Assembly (NCBI RefSeq): GCF_964340395.1
Contig: NC_135551.1
Coordinates: 12,610,379-12,674,378 of the forward strand
DNA: 64,000 bases
Direction of reading: 5' to 3'
DNA from: Glandiceps talaboti
Lineage: Eukaryota; Hemichordata; Enteropneusta; Spengelidae
Shown here one piece after another: positions 1 through 11,665 of the stretch. Each line of letters begins with the position of its first letter. The stretch's first letter is position 1. The notes below the pieces were generated by a model, which worked only from the letters and a program-made list of their open reading frames with translations, was not told the origin of the DNA and searched no databases. The position numbers and the translations under genes are program-made.

Positions 1-2272
1 AAGTAGAGCTGATATGATATCACTTGTTTCCTGCACCTATAGCAAATTGCGGAAGTTTAAATAACTGAATGTTGCAGCAGACCGTACACTTGACAGGTAT
101 GTGCACTTTTACTGCTATGTATCAACCTTTCAAACTATGTGATTGGTATGAAAATTGTCAGGTTGTTGACTGTCTTAAGACATACTTCTCAGGTGTGAGA
201 GTCCAGTCAGTCCAAATGAAAGTAATTGATAGTCAAGTTACGTCTGTAATTACATACGATTGCATACTGTACATACCAGCATTGCTGAACACTCCATACT
301 GTGTAATCCAAAATTAGGAAGGCCCAAACAACAACATATAGTGGCTGGTTTCTAACAAGTGTGACGGAATGTTGCTGGTAAGACAAACGATTTGTTAATT
401 TATTCATTTCTTCAATTATCAAGGTACTGGAGGTACTGGTATAAGATATGGCATCGCCTGGTTGATTTATCGTTCTTTAGTTGACTTAATTTGTGTATCT
501 ATGGTTCAGTAAGTGCGACATTGTGATATCATAAGTCTAATCTGTCCACTATAGATTAGTAGTATTTGAATCTGGTAAATCTTACACCAGTCTGTCAACA
601 AGGTTTAACATGTACCCATAGTTGGGGGGAGGAGGGGGGGGGGGGGGGGAGAGAACCTGCTGTTTTCCCCTCAACTGTTGCTCCTCATTGTAAAAATTGT
701 CCAAAAAAACTTAAATTTATGAAACAAACAACGAGAATGAAACCACACAGTCTATAAACCAAAATAAAATTAAAATTAAAATTGTGTGTTTCTTGGGATT
801 GTTATCCATGTTTGTTCCATGATTTTAAAAGATGAGAGGCTTGAGTTAAGTCTCAATGGTAGTTGCTTCTTACCCTTTACCCATATTGCCAAGAGGATTT
901 AGAGCAAGTGCCAACAAGGTGGTGACTCAGGTGAGTGTCAAGTCCATAGTCTAGTCCCTATATGGAATCGTTTTGATTTATACGTCCAGAGACAACGTTG
1001 GTACATTGTATCCAGACTATTACAGTCAATGCCAAAGCCAGTACAGAGAATGTGGTATAAATGCTAGTACATGTACTGTCTTTTATTTACCTGACCTAGC
1101 CTATATGCTTGGTTGGAATCTATTACAGCATACCCTGATTTGTCAACAATGTTTTCCCCAGGGCTAAGATTCACTCTAATTGTTGCATACAATCACACAG
1201 ATGCTTTGTCAGGAATGATTACGGTAAAATTAAGTGTTTTCAGTGATATTTTTCACAGTTATAGAACAACATTGAATTATGAGAGTTTACTTGTAAAGTT
1301 GGAAAGATATGAACTGAGATAGGATTGTCAAGGAATCAGTAAATAACATTTATATCATCCAAAAAAAAAGAAAAAAAAAGAAAAGTTTTTTCCTAAATCT
1401 AGCATTATATTTTGTAATACATGTAGTTCCAAACGCAGAATATAATGTACCACATATATTTCTGCTAAATCATTCGATCACAAAAAGAGTATAAGATTGT
1501 TCTATCATTGTGGTAGACTAGAGACTTCTCATCGTCTTTCTAATCTAGCAATCGTATACCAACTATAGACTACATGTATAGGATTGACAAGTCTCTGGTC
1601 TAGCATGGTGGCCAAATACTATATTAAAGAGTGTACCAGCAACCCATGTAGGTTCTATTGTATTAAACCTTCAGTGTACTCTGTCTCTGCCTAAATTTAT
1701 CCTGGCAATAATTTACCACCACTATAAAACTTGCTTGGTCTTAATAAAAGTTGTAAATCAAAAAAAGGGAATGCAGTTTGGCAGTCTTTTATTAGTGATA
1801 AAATGAAGGACTTCTACTTTTGTACTATACCACTGACCTAGGGGGTCAACTTACTCCCCATACAGGGGGGGTCAAGTTACCATTCTACAGTTACTGTGTG
1901 AGTCAATCCAAGGTTGGTCCAACTATACAACTTATACAATGTAGTATATCAGGTTTTTACTGTCACCACAGATTTCAATGATATTCAAAATATTACATTT
2001 GATAACTTTAGCATGGTAATGGATAATGTAATTATAAAAGATATTTTTTATAAACATAAAAAGCAGAAAATTTATATAGGAACAGGACAACAAATACAGT
2101 ATGTATACATACCTTTTAAGATCAACCCATAAAATGGATCCTTTAAACTTCACTTCCAAAAATACAGCCAGTTCATAAAATCTTAATTATTGGAAAATTA
2201 TATTTAATATCATGACAGGGCATACTTACATTTTGATTGAATTTGATGGAAACCGTGTCATGTATTTTTAAA
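1..2272. other. AT-rich non-coding flank, no gene seen
   Basis: No exon with convincing flanking splice sites and protein similarity is visible. The stretch holds a G-rich run at about 624-650, A-rich runs near 1360, and an imperfect inverted repeat at 1513-1605. It is probably intron of the CNK gene that resumes at 18302, because that gene enters the window in mid-coding sequence with an upstream split codon. This is inference. Confidence 0.5.
1513..1605. repeat. Short imperfect inverted repeat (MITE relic)
   Basis: The left arm TAGACTAGAGACTT is matched by AAGTCTCTGGTCTA on the right, giving arms of about 14 bp with one mismatch around a 65-bp centre. A related stretch (TTAGACTAGAGATG, then AATCTAGCAATCATAC) occurs near 20620, which suggests a dispersed family. 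No target duplication was recognised. Confidence 0.35.
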
Positions 2273-2564
2273 CAGGACTTGAAAATAACTTCTTTTCTTT
2301 GATAGTCCTAGTGGGCTACCAGTTCCAGAAATTGGTAGCCCAAGGATGGTGACCAATAGTCCCATATTCCTGAATTGAAAACAGATTTCCTCTATTGGAA
2401 ATATATGTGTTATTAAAATTCTTTCATGTCCATAAATCTAAGACTTTCATCTTCATCACATGATCAGTGGAAGCCTGAGTGGGCTACCAGCTGCAAATTA
2501 TGGTAACCCCATGACAAGAATTGGTAGTCTGTGGGCATGGGACTACTGTTAATTTTGAGTCCTG
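2273..2564 (+). mobile_element. MITE, CAGGACTTGAAAATAAC termini, intact copy
   Basis: The ends are inverted: CAGGACTTGAAAATAAC on the left and GTTAATTTTGAGTCCTG on the right. The interior has a smaller inverted motif (GTGGGCTACCAG and related). A second copy lies on the opposite strand at 10998-11791 and is split by other insertions. The CAGG-type ends fit hAT-like elements, but no clear 8-bp duplication was found here. There is no coding capacity. Confidence 0.6.
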
Positions 2565-3553
2565 CCTGTAAGAATGATATTTAAAATACCATGATAGACT
2601 ATACATATATTATTTTTTTGTGTAGGTTGATGTAATTTTGTCACTGAAATATTGTATGATATACAACACTTACATGGGATAGGAATGCAAAATTACAAGT
2701 AATACTAGTGCTTATCAATTACATTACCAATGTCTTGAATGAACATTCTCTGTATCGAAACACATACATGTACTTGTATTTCGTCGCTCCATCCTTGCAT
2801 TAGATTTGTGAGTTGAATGTCAACACACCAAACCTGTTATGTAATTGTACACCAACCTGTTTGTTTATATGTAAATCTTGTTTAATTAATTGTACAGTAA
2901 TTAGTATAAAGTCTAAACAGTCTAGTAGCTATTGTTGTAACATTCAAAGTCACACAGGTGGAATTTGCAAACTTCTTCACTTGAATGGTTAATGTTTAAT
3001 ACATAAAAAACCTCAATTCAACTATTTTAATACAATGTTATTGTTGGTGCATAGCTTCACTGGTATTTAAAATCCTCTTTCAATACTTGATAACACAATT
3101 GATGGCATAGTATGGGTTGCCTTAACTCTTTAGGTAGTTTGCCAGGTAAACTCACTCCTAAACCATGGACAGACCTATAAATGTATGGGGGGGGGGAGTA
3201 GGATTGTTGTTTGTAATTTCAACATAACCAATAAATATACCTTTTACATGGTCTGATTCTATGAAATAATCATAATGAAAGTTAACATGACTTTGATTTG
3301 TGATAGCTTTCATCATCACGTTACAGACACAGACTGAAATGTTACGCTTTTTATCTGCCACATCAATATACAACGCATATTAAAAGTATAAACACCATAC
3401 GTAAGACCCCTATCCCCCAAATATACAAATATCCTGGAATGGTATATGATCCAAGCCTACATGTAAGAAGTACTTGTGTAATAAATTGAATGGTGTATGA
3501 TCCAAGCCTACTTCTTTGTACTTGATATATAATAAACTAAATTGAATCATCAA

Positions 3554-3688
<135 letters not shown>

Positions 3689-4216
3689 CTTTTTTTCTTT
3701 ATGGAGAGTGTCAAAACCATGAGTACTTTCTGGACTAAATATAAGAACAGGGACTGAACATCTGTACCCTTCGTAGCTGACTCGGTGCAATATATATTGT
3801 TATATATTGTTGTCATCTATTGCTGCTAGATTGGGTGTGGGGACTTTCCACTAATATCCTGTGTGTTTTCTTTGTTCAAGTTCCCTTTTGATAAGCAGAA
3901 CACATTCATCAAATACATAATGAGTATTGAAAGTCCTGAAAATCATGATACAAACAATATATTATGCGACTGCAGATTATTGAGATCTTGCCAAGAATTA
4001 GTCATTTTAATGGTAGCCATTCAGTTATAGCCAGGAACCATATACCATTTCAAGACACGGAGGTTTTTAACCACAGACTCGATTTTATATCAAAACAAAA
4101 CAAAACAAGAAGAAGTTCATGAGTGCACACTACATATACATGAAAATCCTAAAAATCACTGCATAAGATATAAACCGCTGTAGATATTTTCTCATTAATT
4201 AACCGTGGCATACATG

Positions 4217-4584
4217 TACAACTGCCAACATCAGACTGTGGACAAACGGAACTTGTTGCAAACAGGGAAAGTAAACAAATGAATTGGATTAGTAATACTT
4301 GGCTCAGCATGTTGGCTTCTATTACACACCATGGTCTGATATGAATAGTTTTATGGCCTCTTTATGTGTACATGAAATGCTAGGGGGTAACTGGTAATTT
4401 GTTTGTGAACATGAACTATTATGTAAAATGGCCATACAACTGTTCTTATCAAATGGCGGAATGTAGTACAAGTCTCTGTACTTCCACCATTCTGTTCCAA
4501 GTGTTATTATAAGCTAGTTCATTTGTTTACGTTCCCTGTTTGTAACAGGTTCCATTTGTCCGTAGTCTGATGTCAGCAGTTGTA
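4217..4584. mobile_element. Foldback MITE with about 70-bp terminal inverted repeats
   Basis: The left arm begins TACAACTGCCAACATCAGAC and the right arm ends GTCTGATGTCAGCAGTTGTA. The arms stay similar inward through GTTTACTTTCCCTG-type sequence for about 70 bp around a centre of about 210 bp. No open reading frame of note. The boundaries come from where the inverted similarity ends; no target duplication was identified. Confidence 0.7.
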
Positions 4585-4746
4585 TTTTTCTGCTGATGTA
4601 ACAAAAAATGAAGCTCTTGGTGGCACATCTCAGACAGTGTCTGTGGTATTGTGGTGATGAGTTATAGGGAAACTGAGAATATAGGAGTGTTAAAAGTGAT
4701 TTACAATTATAAGTGAATGTCAATACATTGCCACCAATTAACTCAG

Positions 4747-4808
4747 TAGTTTGGATGCCAACGCATCAGATCGTTGGGTAAAGAGATCTTCAGATTCAAA
4801 CCCAATGG
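4747..4808. repeat. Partial copy of AGATCTTCAGATTCAAACC hairpin family
   Basis: The stretch contains AGAGATCTTCAGATTCAAAC followed by CCAATGG. The same string occurs in the hairpin element at 37599-37689 and at both ends of the element at 39317-39926. This copy is a fragment abutting the 59-bp minisatellite. Confidence 0.5.
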
Positions 4809-4828
4809 ATAGCCGCTACATACATGTA

Positions 4829-6052
4829 GTCTGTCCACTGCACTGTTGAGATACATCAATAGCTGGTTGTACCTCCCTAGCCCTATAGCCTGTTTACTGC
4901 ACTGTTGAGATACATCATTAGCTGGTTGTACCTCCCTAGCCCTATAGCCTGTCCACTGCACTGTTGAGATACATCATTAGCTGGTTGTACCTCCCCAGCC
5001 CCATAGCCTGTTTACTGCACTGTTGAGATACATCATTAGCTGGTTGTACCTCCCAAGCCCTATAGCCTGTTTACTGCACTGTTGAGATACATCATTAGCT
5101 GGTTGTACCTCCCAAGCCCTATAGCCTGTTTACTACACTGTTGAGATACATGGTGTTCATCATTAGCTGGTTGTATCTCCCCAGCCCCATAGCCTGTTTA
5201 CTGCACTGTTGAGATACATCGTTAGCTGGTTGTACCTCCCTAGCCCCATAGCCTGTTTACTGCACTGTTGAGATACAGCGTTAGCTGTTTGTATCTCCCT
5301 AGCCCTATAGCCTGTTTACTTCACTGTTGAGATACATCATTAGCTGGTTGTACCTCCCTAGCCCTATAGCCTGTTTACTGCACTGTTGAGATACATCATT
5401 AGCTGGTTGTACCTCCCTAGCCCTATAGCCTGTTTACTGCACTGTTGAGATACATCGTTAGCTGGTTGTACCTCCCTAGCCCCATAGCCTGTTTACTGCA
5501 CTGTTGAGATACATCATTAGCTGGTTGTACCTCCCTAGCCCCATAGCCTGTTTATTGCACTGTTGAGATACATCATTAGCTGGTTGTACCTCCCTAGCCC
5601 TATAGCCTGTTTACTGCACTGTTGAGATACAGCGTTAGCTGGTTGTACCTCCTAGCCCTATAGCCTGTTTACTGCACTGTTGAGATACAGCGTTAGCTGT
5701 TTGTATCTCCCTAGCCCTATAGCCTGTTTACTTCACTGTTGAGATACATCATTAGCTGGTTGTACCTCCCTAGCCCTATAGCCTGTTTACTGCACTGTTG
5801 AGATACATCATTAGCTGGTTGTACCTCCCTAGCCCTATAGCCTGTTTACTGCACTGTTGAGATACATCATTAGCTGGTTGTACCTCCCTAGCCCTATAGC
5901 CTGTTTACTGCACTGTTGAGATACATCATTAGCTGGTTGTACCTCCCTAGCCCTATAGCCTGTTTACTGCACTGTTGAGATACATCATTAGCTGTTTTAC
6001 CTCCCTAGCCCTATAGTCGGTCCACTCTACTGTTGAGATACATCATTAGCTG
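4829..6052. repeat. 59-bp minisatellite, about 20 copies
   Basis: The unit is about 59 bp and contains GTTTACTGCACTGTTGAGA, TACATCATTAGCTGGTTG and CCCTAGCCCTATAGCC. Copies differ at a few recurring positions (CATCATT, CATCGTT or CAGCGTT; CCCCATAG or CCCTATAG), so higher-order blocks exist. A block carrying AGCGTTAGCTGTTTGTATCTCC recurs. No open frame runs through the array. Confidence 0.92.
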
Positions 6053-6078
6053 TTTGTATGTTTCATCCAACACAAAGT

Positions 6079-6195
6079 CATCGTCTCGCAGTTCCTATCA
6101 GTACGCATCAGTATTCAGTGCTACGGAGTGAGGTGACGACTTTGTTTTAGTAGATAAAACGTAGTAAAAAAGGCACAAACGACTGTCGACAGTCT
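6079..6195. mobile_element. Deleted copy of the TAGACTGTCGACAGTC MITE
   Basis: This matches the right half of the full element at 21239-21492: a CAGTTCCTATCAGTACG-like centre, then CAGTGCTACGGAG, AAAAGGCACAAACGAC and the terminal GACTGTCGACAGTCTA. Only a short remnant of the left half (about ACACAAAGTCATCGTCTC) remains, so it appears to be an internal deletion derivative. Confidence 0.65.
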
Positions 6196-6676
6196 AACGT
6201 TAGCCTGTGATAGTGACTATGACTCAAGAGTGATAGCATGTAATATTTTTAAATACCATACTGTGTTATGATATTTATTTGTTAGATTAAACTTAGTAAT
6301 GAAATTTGTATTCAAACAGTCAAAATATTTCATTACTAGGTATAAACCTGGAGTACAGGATCATTCATTCTCGTAGATTTTGCTTTTCGTGCAAGCCAGT
6401 GTTGCTAAATATCAAACAAATATTAGAATAGCTATTATGAAAAATATCAGTTAATAGTCTGTATATCAAATTTTATATAACTTTAGATTGCTTGATGTTA
6501 ACTTTATATTGACTAATACTTGACAGTTTTATGGATTCTTTGATAGATTGGCCCTACTCTGTCTACTTAACATATTTCAGGTATTTACTTTTTGTTGTCT
6601 TTCACTCAGAAATATTGACAGAAAAACCATTAATATGTCAGAAAAGTCTATTAAATTTCCATTTCATTGTATTTTT

Positions 6677-8080
6677 TAGCACAACTGAACTTGTTCAGTA
6701 GTGCTATAGGGATCGCCCGGCGTCTGTCTGTCTGTGTGTGTGGATGTGTGTGTGTGTGTGTGTGTGTGTAAACAACTTAAAGTCAAAAACCGCTGAACCG
6801 ATTGCCACGATATTTGGTGGGTCCATTACTTTGGGTGTCTAGTTGGGAAATTGTTCAAATCAAAGTGATCACATCACAGGTGTGTGATTTGGGTCAAAAA
6901 ATGTGATTTTTGGTCAAAAAACTTAAACTCTGAAACTACTGGGCAGATCGGTGCGAAATTTGGTGGGAACATTCTTAAGGGGGTGTAAAGTAAGATTTGT
7001 TCATGACGGGATGATTCCATCAGTGATATGCAAATTAGGGCTAAAAATGTGTCTTTTTGGTTAAAAATCTATAATTCTAAAACTACTGAGCAGATTGGGC
7101 TGAAATGTAATGGGAATGTATCTAGGGATGTATGGACGAAGAAATATTAAGCATACCATGATTCCATGAGTGATATGCAAATTAGGTGTAAAAATGTTCA
7201 TTTTTGGTCAAAAACTTATATCTCAAAAAGTACTTGGTCAATTAGTCTGAAACTTGGCGAGATGTTTCTGAAACTGTTATTCTGCAGATTTTCTTAAAAA
7301 CATTTTGACAAAATTGGCCCTAGCGACCATGACCACGCCCTTTAGCAACAACCAAATGGCAGTATATTTTGGTCAAATAACAACATCATCTGGTAAGCAA
7401 GTGAGTAAACATTCAAAAAATGTATGCAAATACCCTAGCAACCATGACCACGCCCATAGCAACAGCCAAACGGTGGTGTATTTCACAAAGATAACAACAG
7501 GGTTTAATAGATAATTGAATAAACATCCAAAAAATGTATGTAAATTTGCATAGCAACAAGACCACGCCCATAACAACAGCCAAATAATCACGTATATTGC
7601 AAAGATAACAACAGGAATAGAAAGACAGATGAATAAACATTCAAAAAATGTATGCAAATACCCTAGTAACCATGACCACGCCCATAGCAACAGCCAAACG
7701 GTGGTGTATTTCACAAAGATAACAACAGGGTTTAATAGACAATTGAATAAACATTCAAAAAATGTATGTAAATTTTCCTAGCAACAAGACCACGCCCATA
7801 GCAACAGCCAAATGATCACGTATATTGCAAAGACAATATCAGGAATTCATACACAAGTGAACAAAAACATACACAAATGTATGCAAATATATCTAACAAC
7901 ATGACCACGCCCATAGCAACAGCCAAATGATAGCATTTATCGTAAAGATAGCAACATGGTTGGATAGGCAACTGGATAGTTATTCAGCAAATAAACACCT
8001 ATTGTTAGCATAGACTAGCATATGGATAAACATTTTTAAAAACTACAGTTGTGCTACAATGCCATTGGCGGTATTTTTTA
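6677..8080 (+). mobile_element. Composite Helitron-like non-autonomous element, copy A
   Basis: The left end is a hairpin, TAGCACAACTGAAC pairing with GTTCAGTAGTGCTA. A conserved block (TATAGGGATCGCCCGGCG) follows, then a TCTG/TG microsatellite. Next come three or four degenerate repeats of about 150 bp (AACTACTG..CAGAT..TGAAAT..). The right half is a tandem array built on GACCACGCCCATAGCAACAG. Near the right end, CAGTTGTGCTA (8046-8056) is the inverse of the left terminus. A second copy lies at 44309-45740 in the same orientation. The layout (terminal hairpin, microsatellite, tandem core) recalls non-autonomous Helentron/pearl-type elements. That class assignment is inference. Confidence 0.75.
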
Positions 8081-9062
8081 TAAATTATTTCTAGATAAGA
8101 TAAAAAGTATGACAACTTAAAAGTTAATGTGTCAGTAGTTTCCTGGCCATCTTAATAAATTAGTGTTAGCGTTCATACTGAGTTCATATGTAACAATAGA
8201 TTGAGGTGTTATTTAATTGAATTGTATTACTTACAGATGTGTTTCTGGATATGATAAATATCAAGAAAATGTTTACAAGAATTTAAATGAATTTTGATTT
8301 TTACAAGAATTAAAAAATTTTGTTAAATTTTGAGCAATATATGAGTATAAAGTTGTGTTGCAGGAAACTAATGCAACATGTTGAGTTACCAGCAACACAC
8401 ATACAGATGAACGGTCATTTCAGTAGTGAGTTTATACTGAGTGATACCAGCTGTATATGTACATTGAAGTGTTATTTTACACATCTGTCTAGCCAGTATC
8501 CCTTTACCATGTAGTTATTATTAGCAGATATGAAATGTAATTGTTGTAATGGTGGTGGTTTACAGTAAACCATGTCAATATAGAAATTTAACACTTATAA
8601 TGCTGTATGGTTTTAAGTTTTAAGAAAAACCAGGTCAGGTTAGGATTTAATATTTAGGTTAGAAAAACAGTTATGTGGTAGAGCTTATTGTAAGAGTTTA
8701 GAATGATCCTTAAAAAAATCATCCAACTCCAGTGATAACACTAATGTGAGAATCTGAGATTAAATTCCAGACCATTTTTGTGCTACAACCATAGATACAT
8801 GTATGTCTATCTCCATACTAGACCAGTTTAAAATTTGAATAAAGTGTAAATCTATATACATACATATATACGATATTCATTCTAATACAATTATTCTTCC
8901 TTAAAAAAGTTATTTTTAATTGAGAAGTGTTTTGAAATTTTTTACATACCGTTGTAAATTCTGCTCTACCCTGGATTTATGATATAAAATCACAACAACC
9001 GTGGTATTGTACAAGAATTAGATGTAAACATATCCTAAATCACCATTATTTTATACTCTTAT

Positions 9063-9345
9063 ACTTCCCTCTATAAACACCTATATACATGTATGTATAT
9101 GTATATGTATACAGTATTAGACTACCGTTAGTATTATACTTCTCTCTATATACATGTATGTATAATGTATACAGTGTTAGACTACCTGTAGACTTATACT
9201 TCTCTCTATATACATGTATGTATAATGTATACAGTGTTAGACTACCTGTAGACTTATACTTCTCTCTATATACATGTATGTATAATGTATACATGTACAG
9301 TTACTGTATTAGACTACCTGTAGACTTATACTTCCCTTAGTACAC
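9063..9345. repeat. 60-bp minisatellite, about 4 copies
   Basis: The units contain TAGACTACCTGTAGACTTAT, ACTTCTCTCTATATACATG and TATGTATAATGTATACAGTG. Three units are nearly perfect and the outer ones diverge. The array shares its CTACCTGTAGACTT segment with the array that follows at 9368, so the two look evolutionarily linked. Confidence 0.88.
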
Positions 9346-9367
9346 CTATATATGAATACAGTGTGTT

Positions 9368-10315
9368 AGCCTACCTGTAGACTTGAAGGACTAACACTAC
9401 TACTACTATTTCAGCTATCCTAACTGTAGCCTACCTGTAGACTTGAAGGACTATCACTACTACACTATTCCACTATCCTAACTGTAGTCTACCTGTAGAC
9501 TTGAAGGACTAACACTACTACTATTTCAGCTATCCTAACTGTAGCCTACCTGTAGACTTGAAGGACTAACACTACTACTACTATTTCAGCTATCCTAACT
9601 GTAGCCTACCTGTAGACTTGAAGGACTATCACTACTACTACTATTTCAGCTATCCTAACTATAGCCTACCTGTAGACTTGAAGGACTAACACTACTACTA
9701 CTATTTCAGCTATCCTAACTATAGCCTACCTGTAGACTTGAAGGACTATCACTACTACACTATTTCAGCTATCCTAACTATAGCCTACCTGTAGACTTGA
9801 AGGACTAACACTACTACTACTATTTCAGCTATCCTAACTATAGCCTACCTGTAGACTTGAAGGACTAACACTACTACTATTTCAGCTATCCTAACTGTAG
9901 CCTACCTGTAGACTTGAAGGACTAACACTACTACTACTATTTCAGCTATCCTAACTATAGCCTACCTGTAGACTTGAAGGACTATCACTACTACTACTAT
10001 TTCAGCTATCCTAACTATAGCCTACCTGTAGACTTGAAGGACTATCACTACTACTACTATTTCAGCTATCCTAACTATAGCCTACCTGTAGACTTGAAGG
10101 ACTAACACTACTACTACTATTTCAGCTATCCTAACTGTAGCCTACCTGTAGACTTGAAGGACTATCACTACTACACTATTCCGCTATCCTAACTGTAGCC
10201 TACCTGTAGACTTGAAGGACTAACACTACTACACTATTCCGCTATCCAAACTCTAGCTTATCTGTAGACTTGAAGGACTAACACTACTACTATTTCAGCT
10301 ATCCTAACTGCAATT
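9368..10315. repeat. 60-bp minisatellite with acceptor-like units, about 16 copies
   Basis: Each unit reads through TAGCCTACCTGTAGACTTG, AAGGACTAACACTACTACTA and CTATTTCAGCTATCCTAAC. Length varies by loss of CTA triplets. The ACTAAC followed about 20 nt later by TTTCAG resembles a branch point plus 3' splice site. An inverted partner of the unit lies just downstream at about 10370-10432, so the array seems to be an amplified arm of a foldback element. Confidence 0.9.
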
Positions 10316-10432
10316 TTGATTTTCTGAATTTTCTCTTGTCTCCAAAGACGAGCAGAATTCAAAAAATCAAAACAACAGTTATGATAGCTGAAACAGTTAT
10401 TATTGTAGCATTAGTCCTTACAAGTAGGCTAA
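10240..10432. mobile_element. Foldback element whose left arm seeds the 60-bp array
   Basis: The last array unit runs into CAATTTTGATTTTCTGAATT, a short centre (CTCTTGTCTCCAAAGACGAG), then AATTCAAAAAATCAAAACAA. The right arm continues AGTTATGATAGCTGAAACAG and TAGTCCTTACAAGTAGGCTA. The right arm is the inverse of the minisatellite unit. This is a palindromic element of about 190 bp with one arm tandemly amplified. Confidence 0.7.
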
Positions 10433-11155
10433 CAATGTCAAATTTCTCCTGCATTCCTAACAAGGTGTCCATTCATTTGTTCTAAGTCCAGGCTGTTACA
10501 GTGCATTTAAAAGCTAGGATAATGATGAAATAGACATTTTTTGATAATTAGATATGTACACAACCATTCCAACTATTATAACTGGCATTGTGTAAACTGA
10601 GGTGTCATTATCAAGTTAAGTCAACCAATCTTTAAAATACAAACACAACACACATGTAACTTTTGTAAAAGCCAGATTTGACTTTGTCCAGTGATAAATG
10701 TACTACTTAATCCTGTTTTGATCAACTTGTAGGTATTTTTAGACAAACAGATATCCTGTTAGAGAGAGGATTAAACTTACAAAAAGAGATTTGTGGTGTG
10801 TTTTATTTCATTGGTTACTGAAATATTATTTTACAATAATGTTATTTTCATATCATATTAAAGTCAAATGTGTGATAGTATTTAGTGGCCATATTGGATT
10901 TTAAAATTTCCTGATGTTGGTATTATTTTGACCGCAATTTCAAACATTTGCATAGTGATTTTATGAGGTGTTGAGTTGTCTTGGAAAAAGTGAGTTTCAG
11001 AGCTCAAACTTAGCAGTAGTCTCGTATCCAAAGACGATCAATTCTTGTCATGGGGCTACCATAATTTGTAGCTGGTAAGCCCACTCAGACTACATGGTTT
11101 CAAGGATGGAAGATTTACGGACATTATTTTAATAACACACATACATGCATAGATA

Positions 11156-11271
11156 CACAGGTACTCGAATCAATTTGTATGATTTTTAAAAAAAATATGT
11201 ATAGTAAATAAGACGTTATTTACTATACATATTTTTTTTAAAAATCATACAGATTGATTTGAGTACCTGTG
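11156..11271. mobile_element. hAT-like MITE, near-perfect palindrome, copy 1
   Basis: The ends are CACAGGTACTCGAATCAATT and AGATTGATTTGAGTACCTGTG-type sequence, and the arms are inverted along almost the entire 116 bp. Flanks are CATAGATA (11148-11155) and CATACATA (11272-11279), an 8-bp duplication with one mismatch. The size and CACAGG ends fit a hAT-type MITE. A second copy is at 14434-14547. Confidence 0.75.
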
Positions 11272-11290
11272 CATACATACATACATACAT

Positions 11291-11373
<83 letters not shown>

Positions 11374-11424
11374 CCTACCTACCTACCTACCTACCTACCT
11401 ACATACATACATACATACATACAA

Positions 11425-11477
<53 letters not shown>

Positions 11478-11528
11478 CATACCTACATACATACATACAT
11501 ACATACATACATACATACAAACATACAT

Positions 11529-11577
<49 letters not shown>

Positions 11578-11665
11578 TACATACATACATACATACATAC
11601 ATACATACAAACATACATACATACATACATACATACATACATACATACATACATACATACATACT
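11272..11665. repeat. Composite (CATA)/(CA)/(CCTA) microsatellite
   Basis: Blocks of CATA, CA and CTAC repeat several times over about 390 bp. It starts exactly at the right-hand target duplication (CATACATA) of the MITE at 11156-11271. His-Thr-Tyr and Cys-Val-Met frames over it are repeat artefacts. Confidence 0.95.

Noticed and set aside
895-931. Possible CNK micro-exon ending ACTCAG/GTGAGT, reading GFRASANKVVTQ
   Set aside because: The donor is perfect and a pyrimidine-rich stretch precedes it. However, its phase 0 end does not fit the phase 2 demanded by the next known exon at 18302, and no similarity is recognised. Needs RNA evidence.
4829-10315. Regular repeats that might suggest a CRISPR array
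   Set aside because: Units are contiguous minisatellite copies without unique spacers, in a eukaryotic intron-rich window.
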